From JAFGDH01 sp964447525 (GTDB lineage Archaea > Aenigmatarchaeota > Aenigmatarchaeia > QMZP01 > QMZT01), in assembly GCA_964447525.1 (NCBI GenBank), contig CAYUSU010000011.1:1-30813 (forward strand): a DNA stretch of 30,813 nt, read 5' to 3'. A program made the translations under genes and the position numbers. Positions 6,927 to 14,095 of this stretch are shown in pieces; position 1 is the stretch's first letter; each line of letters begins with the position of its first letter. The notes beneath the pieces were generated by a model, which made no database searches, was not told where the DNA came from, and saw only the letters and a list, made by a program, of their open reading frames with translations.

Positions 6927-7433
6927 ATGGACCTTCTTAACATAACGTCCCAGTTCATGGAATTCTCTACCGGGATGGCGGAAAGCTTCGGGTATCTCGG
7001 AATTTTCGTGATAAGTATTCTGGGATCAGCAACGATATTCTTTCCAACACCTGCCATTCTGGTAGTTTTCGCTTTTGGCGGGATTCTCAATCCATGGATA
7101 GTCGGGATAGTGGCAGGGATCGGAGCGGCTATCGGAGAACTTATAGGTTACATTTTAGGTTACGGCGGAAAGGGTTTACTGGAAAAGAAGTACAAGGACG
7201 ACCTCGCCAGAGCGAAGCGATGGATGGAAAAGCACGGAGCATTTATGATAATAATACTATTCGCTATCACACCGTTACCTGACGATATAATAGGTATACT
7301 CTGCGGCGTGATAAACTATAACGTGAAGAAATTCTTCCTTGCGTCACTCATAGGAAAAATAATAATGCACGTTCTCGTTGCTTTGGCCGGATACATGAGC
7401 ATACAATGGATACTGGCTGTTTTTACGTTGTAA
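6927..7433 (+). CDS. DedA/VTT-domain membrane protein
   Basis: A 168-residue integral membrane protein of the DedA (VTT, SNARE-associated) family. It shows FPTPAILVVFAFGGILNP, a re-entrant-loop-like stretch, the GAAIGELIGYILGYGG segment, and the ITPLPDDIIGILCGVINYNVKKF region typical of the family, where acidic and arginine residues matter in bacterial members. Some DedA proteins flip polyprenyl phosphates or phospholipids. The frame is open 20 codons upstream, but those codons lie in the MC1 terminator. A TATA-like AATTTATACC near 6897-6906 is about 26 bases before the ATG at 6927, so a leaderless start is chosen. An unknown membrane protein follows 32 bases downstream. Confidence 0.85.
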   Translation: MDLLNITSQFMEFSTGMAESFGYLGIFVISILGSATIFFPTPAILVVFAFGGILNPWIVGIVAGIGAAIGELIGYILGYGGKGLLEKKYKDDLARAKRWMEKHGAFMIIILFAITPLPDDIIGILCGVINYNVKKFFLASLIGKIIMHVLVALAGYMSIQWILAVFTL

Positions 7434-7465
7434 AATTTAATTAGCATACATTCGAATTCTAATAC

Positions 7466-8197
7466 ATGGAGAGGTTTTACGTTAGGCTTTACTATCTGAA
7501 AATACTTCATTACATGTTCTTCTCTCTCGGCGTACTTTCCCTTTCCATTGCGATAATTCTTTTTGACATTTACTCGCTGAGTTCAAGGAGCATGATTATC
7601 CTTTCCGTCACATACACCGTAAGCAGTCTTTATATTGCAAATATTTTTATGAGCCAATTCAGAAAAATTGAAAAAAACAACAGGGAAATAACCAAACAAG
7701 GAGTCAGATACATTTTCCTTGCGCTATATACAATATCTCTCCTTGTAATATTCCTTAACACGTTTCCTTTCGTAGTTGAACTGATTTATTATTTCATATT
7801 CGTGAACTATTATATATTCTTTTTAATCATCATAGGTTTCATTCTGGGACGCTTCAAACTCGTTTCCAGACTATTTGAGGTTTATTCGGATAGTATGCTT
7901 CGCAGGGCCAAATCCTTCGCACTGGAATATTCAAAATACAGGGGGCTCCATGATTACGTAACAGGTTCGGATGAAAGGGTTGACGAAATGCTTGAAACGA
8001 TATGGTCTAACAAGACATATCCCCTTCCGTTCATAAAGGATCTTGAGATGTACATGTGCAACAAAAAGATCAGGGATATTCAGAAAGCAATAGTAAATTT
8101 CAGTGACAGAAACATGGATCATCTGGTGGAAGTTCTCAAAAAAGAAAAAAAGAACGAAGAGATGTCCATGGCTGAAATAACAAAAAAAACGATTTAA
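7466..8197 (+). CDS. Membrane protein of unknown function
   Basis: I do not recognise this 243-residue protein. It has about four hydrophobic segments in its first half (near residues 15-34, 41-59, 79-103 and 108-126), rich in Phe, Tyr and Ile. The cytoplasmic C-terminal half is mixed and charged (SKYRGLHDYVTGSDERVDEMLETIW, and a Lys-rich end at KKEKKNEE). There is no obvious catalytic motif. It may be co-transcribed with the DedA-like gene upstream. Its stop codon overlaps the stop of the convergent nuclease gene (8194-8197). Confidence 0.75.
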   Translation: MERFYVRLYYLKILHYMFFSLGVLSLSIAIILFDIYSLSSRSMIILSVTYTVSSLYIANIFMSQFRKIEKNNREITKQGVRYIFLALYTISLLVIFLNTFPFVVELIYYFIFVNYYIFFLIIIGFILGRFKLVSRLFEVYSDSMLRRAKSFALEYSKYRGLHDYVTGSDERVDEMLETIWSNKTYPLPFIKDLEMYMCNKKIRDIQKAIVNFSDRNMDHLVEVLKKEKKNEEMSMAEITKKTI

Positions 8198-8571
8198 TCT
8201 TTTTTCTGTGGCTCTTTCACAATTTCATTTTTCATCCACATTTTAAGAAGATCAACAAAGTCATTGAACTTTATAACAACAAAGGGGTCAGTTCTTGTGA
8301 AATTGAAAACAAGGAAGCTCACGTCATTGTTATTCAGTTCTAGTATTTCCTTTTCCGGGAAGGAAACATATTTCTTTGCCTTGGTTGTCTTGGCTTTTCC
8401 GAAGAATTTTTCTTCGACTATTATGTCAGCATTCGGAATGTCCGTAGCAGGCTGACCGAATGCCGGCTGTCTCCCTGATAAGGCGACCCTTCTTGAGTTT
8501 ATGCCATGTTGCGCCAGCTTGTCAACAACGTGATACTCGAATCTTCTTCCCCTGGCGTAGCATTTTACCAT
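8194..8571 (-). CDS. hjc: Hjc-like Holliday junction resolvase / PD-(D/E)XK nuclease
   Basis: A 125-residue nuclease-like protein. It begins YARGRRFEYHVVDKLAQHG, like the RKGxxxER...LLxxxG opening of archaeal Hjc with the first acidic residue at Glu12. Asp44 or Asp49 and the Glu53-Glu54-Lys55 strand form the D...ExK metal-binding signature. An Arg/Ser/Gly patch (NSRRVALSGRQ) matches the expected second strand. Hjc cuts four-way junctions during recombination. The loop between the second strand and the Asp is different from Pyrococcus Hjc, so a related PD-(D/E)XK nuclease is possible. The frame extends to 8610, but that would overlap the upstream lipoprotein gene; the ATG at 8571 leaves 22 bases and fits the family. 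Confidence 0.65.
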   Translation of the reverse strand: MVKCYARGRRFEYHVVDKLAQHGINSRRVALSGRQPAFGQPATDIPNADIIVEEKFFGKAKTTKAKKYVSFPEKEILELNNNDVSFLVFNFTRTDPFVVIKFNDFVDLLKMWMKNEIVKEPQKKD

Positions 8572-8593
8572 AAAAATATTATGTAAGAGAAGA

Positions 8594-8983
8594 TTAATAA
8601 GATGATTCATTCATTTCGGGGACGCCGCATCCGGTGAGTCTTCCCAGCGTTGCGAGTTCCTGTACCCCCTCGTAAGAATTCCCGCCTATCTTCCATGTCG
8701 GATAACCCCTGATCCCCTCAGAAATACACGTATTCATGTTCACGGCGCAGTCAACATAATTGATATGAACAAAATTTTCACCGAACATCTCTTTCTGATG
8801 TTTGCAGTGACTGCATGACTGGCTTCCGTACATCGTCGCTCCTTTTTCGGTAAGGCATTTCGCAAAGGTTTCCATGTCAACCGGTTCATTGTCCGGTGTC
8901 ACGCAACCGGACACGACAAAAAGGGATAATCCTATCAGCAGCACCAAAAATAATCCGGATATTCTGATTTTATCATATTCCAT
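8594..8983 (-). CDS. Exported thioredoxin-like lipoprotein (VKOR-associated type)
   Basis: A 129-residue protein beginning MEYDKIRISG, with a hydrophobic stretch ending in LFVVSGC, a lipobox-like site that would anchor the mature protein by its cysteine. The rest is a thioredoxin-like fold with the redox motif CSHC in MYGSQSCSHCKHQKEMFG, then YVDCA, EGIRGYPTWKIGG with a cis-Pro-like GYPT, and LTGC. This layout matches the thioredoxin domains often joined to vitamin K epoxide reductase homologues, which oxidise or shuffle disulfides outside the cell. The frame extends to 9025, but a minus-strand ATATTTTAAATC at about 9003-9013 is 25 bases before the ATG at 8983, supporting that leaderless start. 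It diverges from the NifS-like gene. Confidence 0.82.
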   Translation of the reverse strand: MEYDKIRISGLFLVLLIGLSLFVVSGCVTPDNEPVDMETFAKCLTEKGATMYGSQSCSHCKHQKEMFGENFVHINYVDCAVNMNTCISEGIRGYPTWKIGGNSYEGVQELATLGRLTGCGVPEMNESSY

Positions 8984-9062
8984 TCTGAAATTATCTAAGG
9001 AAGATTTAAAATATTTACGGGTCATGGGGAAACCATTTTAATACAGCAAACAAAAGATTATA

Positions 9063-10190
9063 ATGAAGGTTTATCTGGATTACGCAACTTCCACGCCGGT
9101 TGACAAGAGAGTCATGAAAGCTATGGAGATATATTTCACTGAAAAATACGGATCCCCTTCGTCTTCTCATTACATGGGCAGAGAAGCTGCGAAAGCGATT
9201 GATTGGTCAAGAGATGTCATCGCAAAAAGCATTAAATCGAAACCTGACGAGATATTTTTCACTTCGGGGGGGACGGAATCCGACAATCTTGCAATAAGCG
9301 GGGCTGCAAGAGCAAACGAGCACCTCGGCAACCACATAATAACATCCAAAATGGAACATCCGCCAGTTCTCAATACATGCTACTCCCTTGGCCAGGAAGG
9401 ATTTGACGTAACATTCCTTGACGTGGACAAGAACGGCATGGTTGATCCGAAGGATGTGAAAAAAAGCATAACGAAAAAAACAATTTTAGTTACGATACAG
9501 CATGCCAACGCAGAGATAGGTACCATACAAAACGTGGGAAAAATCGGGGAAATATGCAAGAAACACAGGATTCTTTTCCATACAGACGCATCCCAGAGCT
9601 TCACAAAGGTTCCGATAGATACTAAAAGAATGAACATTGACATGTTAACAAGCTCAGCGAACAAGATTTACGGCCCAAAGGGTATAGGCGCATTGTTCGT
9701 GAGAAAAGGAGTTAAAGTAAAGGAACAGATCATGGGCGGCCCTGAGGAATCCGGTATGAGGGCAGGAACACAGAACGTTCCCGGTATAGTTGGTTTCGCG
9801 AAAGCCGTCGAAATAGCCAGCAAGGATGATGTACGTAAGATGGCATACATAAGGGACGTTCTCATGAATGATCTTCTCGGTATCCCGGACACCAAACTGA
9901 ACGGTCCGATGGGTAGCCGAAGGTTATGCAACAACATCAATATTTCATTCAACGATGTGAACGCAAAAAGCCTTGTCAGTTATCTTGACACCAAAGGGAT
10001 AATGGTTTCTTCTGACATGCCGGGAAAACATCAGTCACTCAATGCGCTTTCCGCGATAGGCATTGAAGAAGAGGAAATAAACGAATCAGTCAGATTCTCA
10101 GTCAGCAGGGATACCTCGCGGAAGGAGACTGACTTCACGGTAAAAGTAGTAAAGGAACTTGTAGAATATCTGAGAAAGATAGAACAGTAG
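9063..10190 (+). CDS. NifS/IscS-like aminotransferase-fold protein lacking the catalytic cysteine
   Basis: A 375-residue PLP-dependent class V protein of the cysteine desulfurase family. Most marks are present: YLDYATSTPVD, FTSGGTESDNLAI, the MEHPPVL histidine, HANAEIGTIQ, HTDASQS with the PLP-binding Asp, SSANKIYGPKG with the Schiff-base Lys201, and RAGTQNVPGIVGF. The mobile loop that in IscS carries the catalytic cysteine (SSGSACTS) reads SSDMPGKHQ at residues 316-324 and has no cysteine. The His normally before the lysine is Asn. It is therefore unlikely to be an ordinary desulfurase; it may be another PLP lyase or a partner of the SufS-type enzyme at 26202. A TATA-like CATTTTAATAC about 26 bases before the ATG suggests a leaderless start. 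alaX follows after ten bases. Confidence 0.88.
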   Translation: MKVYLDYATSTPVDKRVMKAMEIYFTEKYGSPSSSHYMGREAAKAIDWSRDVIAKSIKSKPDEIFFTSGGTESDNLAISGAARANEHLGNHIITSKMEHPPVLNTCYSLGQEGFDVTFLDVDKNGMVDPKDVKKSITKKTILVTIQHANAEIGTIQNVGKIGEICKKHRILFHTDASQSFTKVPIDTKRMNIDMLTSSANKIYGPKGIGALFVRKGVKVKEQIMGGPEESGMRAGTQNVPGIVGFAKAVEIASKDDVRKMAYIRDVLMNDLLGIPDTKLNGPMGSRRLCNNINISFNDVNAKSLVSYLDTKGIMVSSDMPGKHQSLNALSAIGIEEEEINESVRFSVSRDTSRKETDFTVKVVKELVEYLRKIEQ

Positions 10191-10200
10191 AGGTGATTGA

Positions 10201-10926
10201 ATGACGAAATCATTATACATGAATGATTGTTATCTGAAGGAATTCGAGGCGACCGTATCGAAGGTTTCGGGTAATGGTGAAAAAGAGGGTAAATTCATCG
10301 CACTCGACCAGACGGCTTTCTACCCCAATTCAGGAGGACAACCATGGGATGAAGGTACGATTTCGAAGGACGGGGCGGAATTCAGGGTCGTTTTCGTCGG
10401 AAAGTTTTCTGGAGAGATATCACATGAAGTTGACAAGTCGGGTCTCAAACCGGGTGATAAAGTAAAATGTAAAATAGACTGGGAAAGGAGATACAAACAC
10501 ATGAGGATGCACACGGCCGCCCATATCATATGCGGTATACTTTATCACGACGTTGGTGCGCTGATTACCGGGAACCAGCTTGGATCCGATAAGACCAGAA
10601 TCGATTTTTCTCTCGAGAATTTCGACAGGGAAAAAATATTGGAATGCATAAGAAAAGCAAACGATATCGTGCAGAAGGATTGTGAAATCCTGATATCGGA
10701 AATGCCAAGAGAGGACGTGGAAAAGAATCCGGAACTCGTGAGGCTTGCCAAAGGTCTCCCCCCGGGGATCAAGGTTCTCAGGATGGTTGAGATCGTAGGA
10801 CTGGACATCCAGCCGGACGGTGGGACCCATGTGAAATCAACCAAAGAGGTCGGAACCATTGAGTTCATCAAGGCCGAGAATAAGGGAAAGAACAACAGAA
10901 GGATGTATTTCAAGTTGAAAGATTGA
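10201..10926 (+). CDS. alaX: Alanyl-tRNA editing protein AlaX
   Basis: A 241-residue stand-alone editing domain homologous to the alanyl-tRNA synthetase editing region; it hydrolyses mischarged Ser- or Gly-tRNA(Ala). An N-terminal beta-barrel domain has AFYPNSGGQPWDEG, typical of the longer AlaX-M type. The zinc site is seen as HMRMHTAAHI (HxxxH) and GGTHV near the C-terminus. The position usually holding Cys before GGTH is Asp (IQPDGGTHV), so metal binding may differ. GLPPGIKVLRMVEI is also typical. AGGTGATTG lies directly before the ATG, and the gene is in an operon with the NifS-like gene ten bases upstream. Its 3' end overlaps the convergent Nudix gene by 17 bases. Confidence 0.9.
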   Translation: MTKSLYMNDCYLKEFEATVSKVSGNGEKEGKFIALDQTAFYPNSGGQPWDEGTISKDGAEFRVVFVGKFSGEISHEVDKSGLKPGDKVKCKIDWERRYKHMRMHTAAHIICGILYHDVGALITGNQLGSDKTRIDFSLENFDREKILECIRKANDIVQKDCEILISEMPREDVEKNPELVRLAKGLPPGIKVLRMVEIVGLDIQPDGGTHVKSTKEVGTIEFIKAENKGKNNRRMYFKLKD

Positions 10927-11461
10927 AACCTTTCAGGAACTTTCTTATTTCGGGAATTGATTTTTTCAGATGAAGGAAACTGACGAATTTCTCATGTTTT
11001 TCCTGATCATTAGATATCATTTCAAGTTCCGAAAATGGAATGAATTTCATCTCGGATATCTCTTTCCTTTCGGGTTTCATTTCATCAATGGGAACATCGG
11101 TAACCATCGCAAATATTTCGACTATCTCATTGTTTACCTGACCATTCCTTTCTATTACCCCATTCGTTTTGATGAGCTCTTTCATCCCTTTTGTTTCAAT
11201 TCCTATCTCTTCCATGACCTCCCTTTTAGCGGCTTCTTCGTAAGATTCACCTATTTCCACGTGCCCGCCAACTATGTAATCCCATAAGCAGGGAAACATT
11301 CTTTTGCAGGCGGCTCTTTTATGGACGAGTATCTCAGCACGACGATTGAAAACCAGCACATGACTGACCCTGTGCCATTGCCTGTTCTCATGAACTTTCC
11401 TTTTGGTACTTTCGGAAATCACGTTGTCATTCTCGTCCACGACGTAAACCCTGCAATCCAT
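10910..11461 (-). CDS. Nudix hydrolase
   Basis: A 183-residue Nudix-family pyrophosphohydrolase. The Nudix box GX5EX7REUXEEXGU is perfect at residues 66-88 (G66, E72, R80, E81, E84, E85, G87). The WHRVSHVLVFN strand and the HKRAACKRMFPCLWDYIVGGH block resemble the isopentenyl-diphosphate isomerase-like and YfcD-like Nudix groups. The substrate is probably a nucleoside or prenyl diphosphate, which the sequence does not settle; the IDI-type catalytic Cys context (NTCC) is absent, so an isomerase is unlikely. The C-terminal 30 residues are helical and charged. A minus-strand TATA-like ACATATATTTTTTT near 11485-11497 suits a leaderless start, and a 6-base inverted repeat flanks it. Confidence 0.88.
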   Translation of the reverse strand: MDCRVYVVDENDNVISESTKRKVHENRQWHRVSHVLVFNRRAEILVHKRAACKRMFPCLWDYIVGGHVEIGESYEEAAKREVMEEIGIETKGMKELIKTNGVIERNGQVNNEIVEIFAMVTDVPIDEMKPERKEISEMKFIPFSELEMISNDQEKHEKFVSFLHLKKSIPEIRKFLKGFNLST

Positions 11462-11474
11462 AATTAAAATTCAC

Positions 11475-11511
11475 AACAGTTCTTAAAAAAATATATGTTC
11501 CGATGACTGTT
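11475..11511. promoter_or_regulatory. Nudix gene promoter flanked by inverted repeat
   Basis: AACAGT (11475-11480) and ACTGTT (11506-11511) are inverted copies on both sides of the T-rich TATA region of the minus-strand Nudix gene, whose ATG is at 11461. The arrangement could be an operator around a promoter, but six bases each is weak evidence. Confidence 0.3.
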
Positions 11512-11582
11512 CAGGAAAAATAAGAGAAAAAGTATCCGAATGGAGATGAATAAACATGAATAAGCGCGCGGGACCAAACTAA

Positions 11583-11690
11583 TTATTTTTTCTTTTTCTT
11601 CGATTTAGCCTTCTTCTTTGCCGCGGGCCTTTTCTTTGTCACTTTCTTTGCTTTGGCCTTTGCTTTCGTCTTCTTTTTTGCTGCTGTCAT
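11583..11690 (-). CDS. Lysine/alanine-rich micro-protein, histone-tail-like (35 residues)
   Basis: A 36-codon ORF encodes 35 residues, of which 19 are Lys, eight Ala and one Arg. The start is MTAAKKKTKAKAKAKK and the end is a run of five Lys. The composition resembles the C-terminal tails of eukaryotic histone H1 and of bacterial HU/H1-like proteins, which coat or condense nucleic acid. It has its own signals: minus-strand AAAACTATAAATAGG about 70 bases upstream and GGGGGTGAG seven bases ahead of the ATG. A likely role is nucleic-acid or ribosome binding, by inference from charge alone. Low-complexity ORFs can be spurious, but the paired promoter and ribosome site argue for a real gene. Confidence 0.6.
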   Translation of the reverse strand: MTAAKKKTKAKAKAKKVTKKRPAAKKKAKSKKKKK

Positions 11691-11756
11691 GAATCTCACC
11701 CCCATAGATTTTTAAAATAAAATTTAATTTTGTTATATTATTTCATTGGTCCAAAA

Positions 11757-11771
11757 TCCTATTTATAGTTT
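11757..11771 (-). promoter_or_regulatory. TATA-box promoter of the lysine-rich micro-protein
   Basis: On the minus strand the sequence reads GAAAACTATAAATAGG, a good BRE plus TATA box. The predicted start of transcription is near 11738, giving a leader of about 48 bases ending in the GGGGGTGAG ribosome site, similar in layout to the MC1 leader. Confidence 0.55.
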
Positions 11772-11858
11772 TCTGTAATATTATTCATTTATCCGAGGTT
11801 TTTATTTATTATTTTCTTCCGAAAAAAATCTTTTAAAGTTTTCCTACAATAATAATTC

Positions 11859-12080
11859 ATGAAAGATTTTCTCAAACAAACACATTGGACGGGATTACGT
11901 AAAAGTTTTTTCCCCAGAAATTACAAAGTAGAAAAAGCACTCAATACTTACAGAAGTCTGGAAAGCCAGGGAAAACACGCCGAAGCCTACATATCACTGG
12001 ATGATTTACCTGACGATATCCGGGAAAGGGTTATTAATGAAATCCATCCTCCCAACAAATTAAAATTCTGTTATGTTTGA
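11859..12080 (+). CDS. Small hypothetical protein (73 residues)
   Basis: I do not recognise this 73-residue protein. It is basic at the N-terminus (MKDFLKQTHWTGLRKSFFPRNYK), helical in the middle (EKALNTYRSLESQGKHAEAYISL), then has DDLPDDIRERVINEI and a short tail ending FCYV. It has no membrane segment. ATCTTTTAAAGTT at about 11828-11840 is a TATA-like box some 26 bases before the ATG, so a leaderless single-gene transcript is likely. T-rich sequence follows the stop. The organised promoter makes a real gene more likely than chance. Confidence 0.55.
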   Translation: MKDFLKQTHWTGLRKSFFPRNYKVEKALNTYRSLESQGKHAEAYISLDDLPDDIRERVINEIHPPNKLKFCYV

Positions 12081-12152
12081 CTTATTTTTCTTTTACTCCA
12101 ATTTCAATCATCCTGCCCAAATATTATAAATTATAAAAACAGAAATAACAGC

Positions 12153-12713
12153 ATGGACCCTAAAGAACTCGGAATACTGGACAGGAACAAGTGTGCACTT
12201 ATCGTTATAGACATACAGGAAAGATTCAAGCCAGCGATACACGAAATGAAGAGGGTGATCGACAACACGGAGAAACTAATCAACGCATGCAAAATCCTCC
12301 GGGTTCCGATAGTATTGACGGAACAATACCCGAAAGGATTGGGAAACACACTGCATGAGATATTCGAACTGATCCCTAACGCCGAGGCGATTGAAAAGAC
12401 GTGCTTCGACTGCTTCGGAGAGCGAAGGTTCGGGGAGAAGATAAAGAATCTCAATGTGACGGATCTCATTCTGGTCGGAATAGAGTCCCATGTATGCGTT
12501 CTAAAAACAGCACTGACCGCAAGACTGCATGATTATAACGTTCACATAGTCACCGACGCCATCTCCTCAAGAAAGAGCCACGACCATGTAATCGCCATCG
12601 AAAGGATGAAACAGAATGGCTGCTTCCTGGCGACGAGTGAAATGATCATATTCCAGCTTTTAGAGAAATCCGACCAAATGGAGTTCAGCGAGATAAGGGA
12701 GATAATCAAGTGA
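12153..12713 (+). CDS. Isochorismatase-family hydrolase
   Basis: A 186-residue cysteine hydrolase of the isochorismatase/nicotinamidase superfamily. The catalytic triad is visible: Asp20 in VIDIQERF, Lys82 in AIEKTCFDCF, and nucleophile Cys115 in GIESHVCV, with the usual VPIVLTEQYPKGLG and VHIVTDAISSR stretches. Members hydrolyse amides or vinyl ethers; the YcaC-like GIESHVCV form often has unknown substrates. Nicotinamidase would show a metal site (DxHxxxxxxH), which I do not see. A TATA-rich ATTATAAATTATAAAAAC about 25 bases before the ATG fits a leaderless start. It ends directly against the convergent lipoprotein gene. Confidence 0.88.
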   Translation: MDPKELGILDRNKCALIVIDIQERFKPAIHEMKRVIDNTEKLINACKILRVPIVLTEQYPKGLGNTLHEIFELIPNAEAIEKTCFDCFGERRFGEKIKNLNVTDLILVGIESHVCVLKTALTARLHDYNVHIVTDAISSRKSHDHVIAIERMKQNGCFLATSEMIIFQLLEKSDQMEFSEIREIIK

Positions 12714-13082
12714 TCATTCAACGTACGGATTGGGAACGGAAACCTTGTAAACCTTCTCGCTCGTGGTTATTTCGAAATTGATTTCCCCGTTGGTTTTTTC
12801 TGCTCGCACACTCTCAGGCCTTCCACGGAACATGCCGAGTTTTTTTTGCGATATTGACTCGCCCGGCCCGCTCAAAAACGCGGTTATTGGATATTTCGAT
12901 AAGAGAAAGATTCCCTTGGCCTGCACAAGATCTTCCTTCCCATCCTCGTTATAATCTCCTCTGAAATTTACTTCATCAGCAGGTCCACCACACCCGAAAT
13001 TAAACATGAAAGCAAACGGCAAGATCAATGAAAGATATCGACCGAATTTGGTCTCGTACAGGACTTTCCTGTTGTATTTCAT
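12714..13082 (-). CDS. Small exported lipoprotein with FG-GAP-like calcium loop
   Basis: A 122-residue protein. A basic N-terminus and hydrophobic stretch (LSLILPFAFMFNFGC) end in a lipobox-like cysteine near residue 31, pointing to export and lipid anchoring. The mature part has one GDYNEDGKEDLV motif, the D-x-N-x-D-G-x-x-D calcium loop seen in FG-GAP/VCBS repeats, then a beta-rich remainder (YPITAFLSGPG, INFEITTSEKVYKVSV). A single loop is fewer than in propeller proteins, so it is probably a small binding or structural domain. A TATA-like GTTTAAATG lies about 27 bases before the ATG on the minus strand. It abuts the isochorismatase gene stop to stop. Confidence 0.65.
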   Translation of the reverse strand: MKYNRKVLYETKFGRYLSLILPFAFMFNFGCGGPADEVNFRGDYNEDGKEDLVQAKGIFLLSKYPITAFLSGPGESISQKKLGMFRGRPESVRAEKTNGEINFEITTSEKVYKVSVPNPYVE

Positions 13083-13156
13083 GATAATATTAATATAGAA
13101 AACATTTAAACCATCATTTAACCAAAAATCTCAACAATCGTCGAAGAATTGAGTTT

Positions 13157-13216
13157 ACATTTTTAAGATTATGTTTCCAATAAGAATAATACGAACGAAT
13201 TTTTCAGGGGTGTTAT
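13157..13216 (+). promoter_or_regulatory. Promoter and leader of the POR operon
   Basis: ACATTTTTAAGATT contains a TATA-like box near 13160-13167, with a predicted transcription start near 13188-13193 and a leader of about 25 bases ending in GGGGTGTTAT before the porG ATG at 13217. Just upstream, an imperfect inverted repeat (CTCAA at 13129, TTGAG at 13148) could be a regulator site. Confidence 0.45.
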
Positions 13217-13777
13217 ATGTTTGAAATAATCATTCACGGCCGCGGAGGTCAGGGAGCAAAGACTGCGGCGCAGCTTATCGTTGACACGGCTATCGACAAA
13301 GGGAAATATATCCAGGCATTCCCCGAATACGGCCCCGAGAGGACGGGCGCTCCCATGAGAACGTTCGCAAGGATTTCCGACGAGCCAATCAAAACATACC
13401 AGCCGGTCACTGATCCTAACGCTGTGATAGTTATTGATCCTACTCTTCTCGACGTCGTTGACGTGAAAACGGGAATCACAGAGAAGACCGTCATTATCGT
13501 TAACACAACCAAATCCCCGGAAGAGATAAAGAAAAAGATCGGCTTTGATGGGAAGCTATACACGATTGATGCGACCGGGATTTCAATAGATATTCTCGGG
13601 AGAAACATGCCCAACACCCCGGTTTTAGGGGCGCTGATCAAAGTCACTAATGTTATTGAGCTTCAGATGTTAATTGATAAAATAGAGGGAATGTTCCTCA
13701 AGAAAATAGGACCGGAAAAAACCAAGGCTAACGTTGATTGTGTAAAGAAAGCGTATGATGATGTTAAGGGTGGTTGA
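13217..13777 (+). CDS. porG: Pyruvate:ferredoxin oxidoreductase, gamma subunit
   Basis: The gamma subunit (186 residues) of the archaeal four-subunit enzyme that oxidises pyruvate and CoA to acetyl-CoA and CO2, passing electrons to ferredoxin. The IHGRGGQGAKTAAQ opening and the PEYGPERTGAPMRTFARIS block are hallmarks of the gamma domain that helps bind CoA. It begins the operon, read in the order gamma-delta-alpha-beta. The stop TGA ends one base before the porD ATG. The 2-oxoisovalerate (Vor) paralogue has the same subunit layout, so substrate choice is not proven by this subunit alone. Confidence 0.92.
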   Translation: MFEIIIHGRGGQGAKTAAQLIVDTAIDKGKYIQAFPEYGPERTGAPMRTFARISDEPIKTYQPVTDPNAVIVIDPTLLDVVDVKTGITEKTVIIVNTTKSPEEIKKKIGFDGKLYTIDATGISIDILGRNMPNTPVLGALIKVTNVIELQMLIDKIEGMFLKKIGPEKTKANVDCVKKAYDDVKGG

Positions 13778-14095
13778 ATGGGATTTCCTGAAGAAAAACA
13801 TTTGAAAAAGAAAGCCGGATGGAAAGAGATTCCAATCGGAGGAACCATAACGACAGCAGGTTCATCCATGCTCAACAAGACAGGCACGTGGAGAGCGTTC
13901 CGTCCTGTTAAGGATGATTCCAAATGCATCCATTGTTTCCAATGTTATGTTAACTGCCCGGAAAACGCGATAAAATCTGACGGCGAGAAAATACAGGATT
14001 TTGACCTGGATTTCTGCAAGGGCTGCGGCATATGCGCAAAAATATGCCCGGTAAAATGCATAAAGATGGAAGAGGAGTCAAAATTTATTGAGTGA
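13778..14095 (+). CDS. porD: Pyruvate:ferredoxin oxidoreductase, delta (ferredoxin-like) subunit
   Basis: The 105-residue electron-transfer subunit with two [4Fe-4S] clusters: CIHCFQCYVNCPENAI and CKGCGICAKICPVKCI, both full CxxCxxCxxxCP motifs. The first 45 residues include WKEIPIGGTITTAGSS and the KTGTWRAFRP block that is typical of PorD. It moves electrons from the TPP-containing beta subunit to external ferredoxin. Ribosome site AGGGTGG is inside the end of porG. Its stop overlaps the start of porA. Confidence 0.93.
   Translation: MGFPEEKHLKKKAGWKEIPIGGTITTAGSSMLNKTGTWRAFRPVKDDSKCIHCFQCYVNCPENAIKSDGEKIQDFDLDFCKGCGICAKICPVKCIKMEEESKFIE

Noticed and set aside
10420..10830. 136-codon minus-strand ORF
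   Set aside because: It is antisense to alaX, which has full family motifs; no promoter or ribosome site supports the antisense frame.
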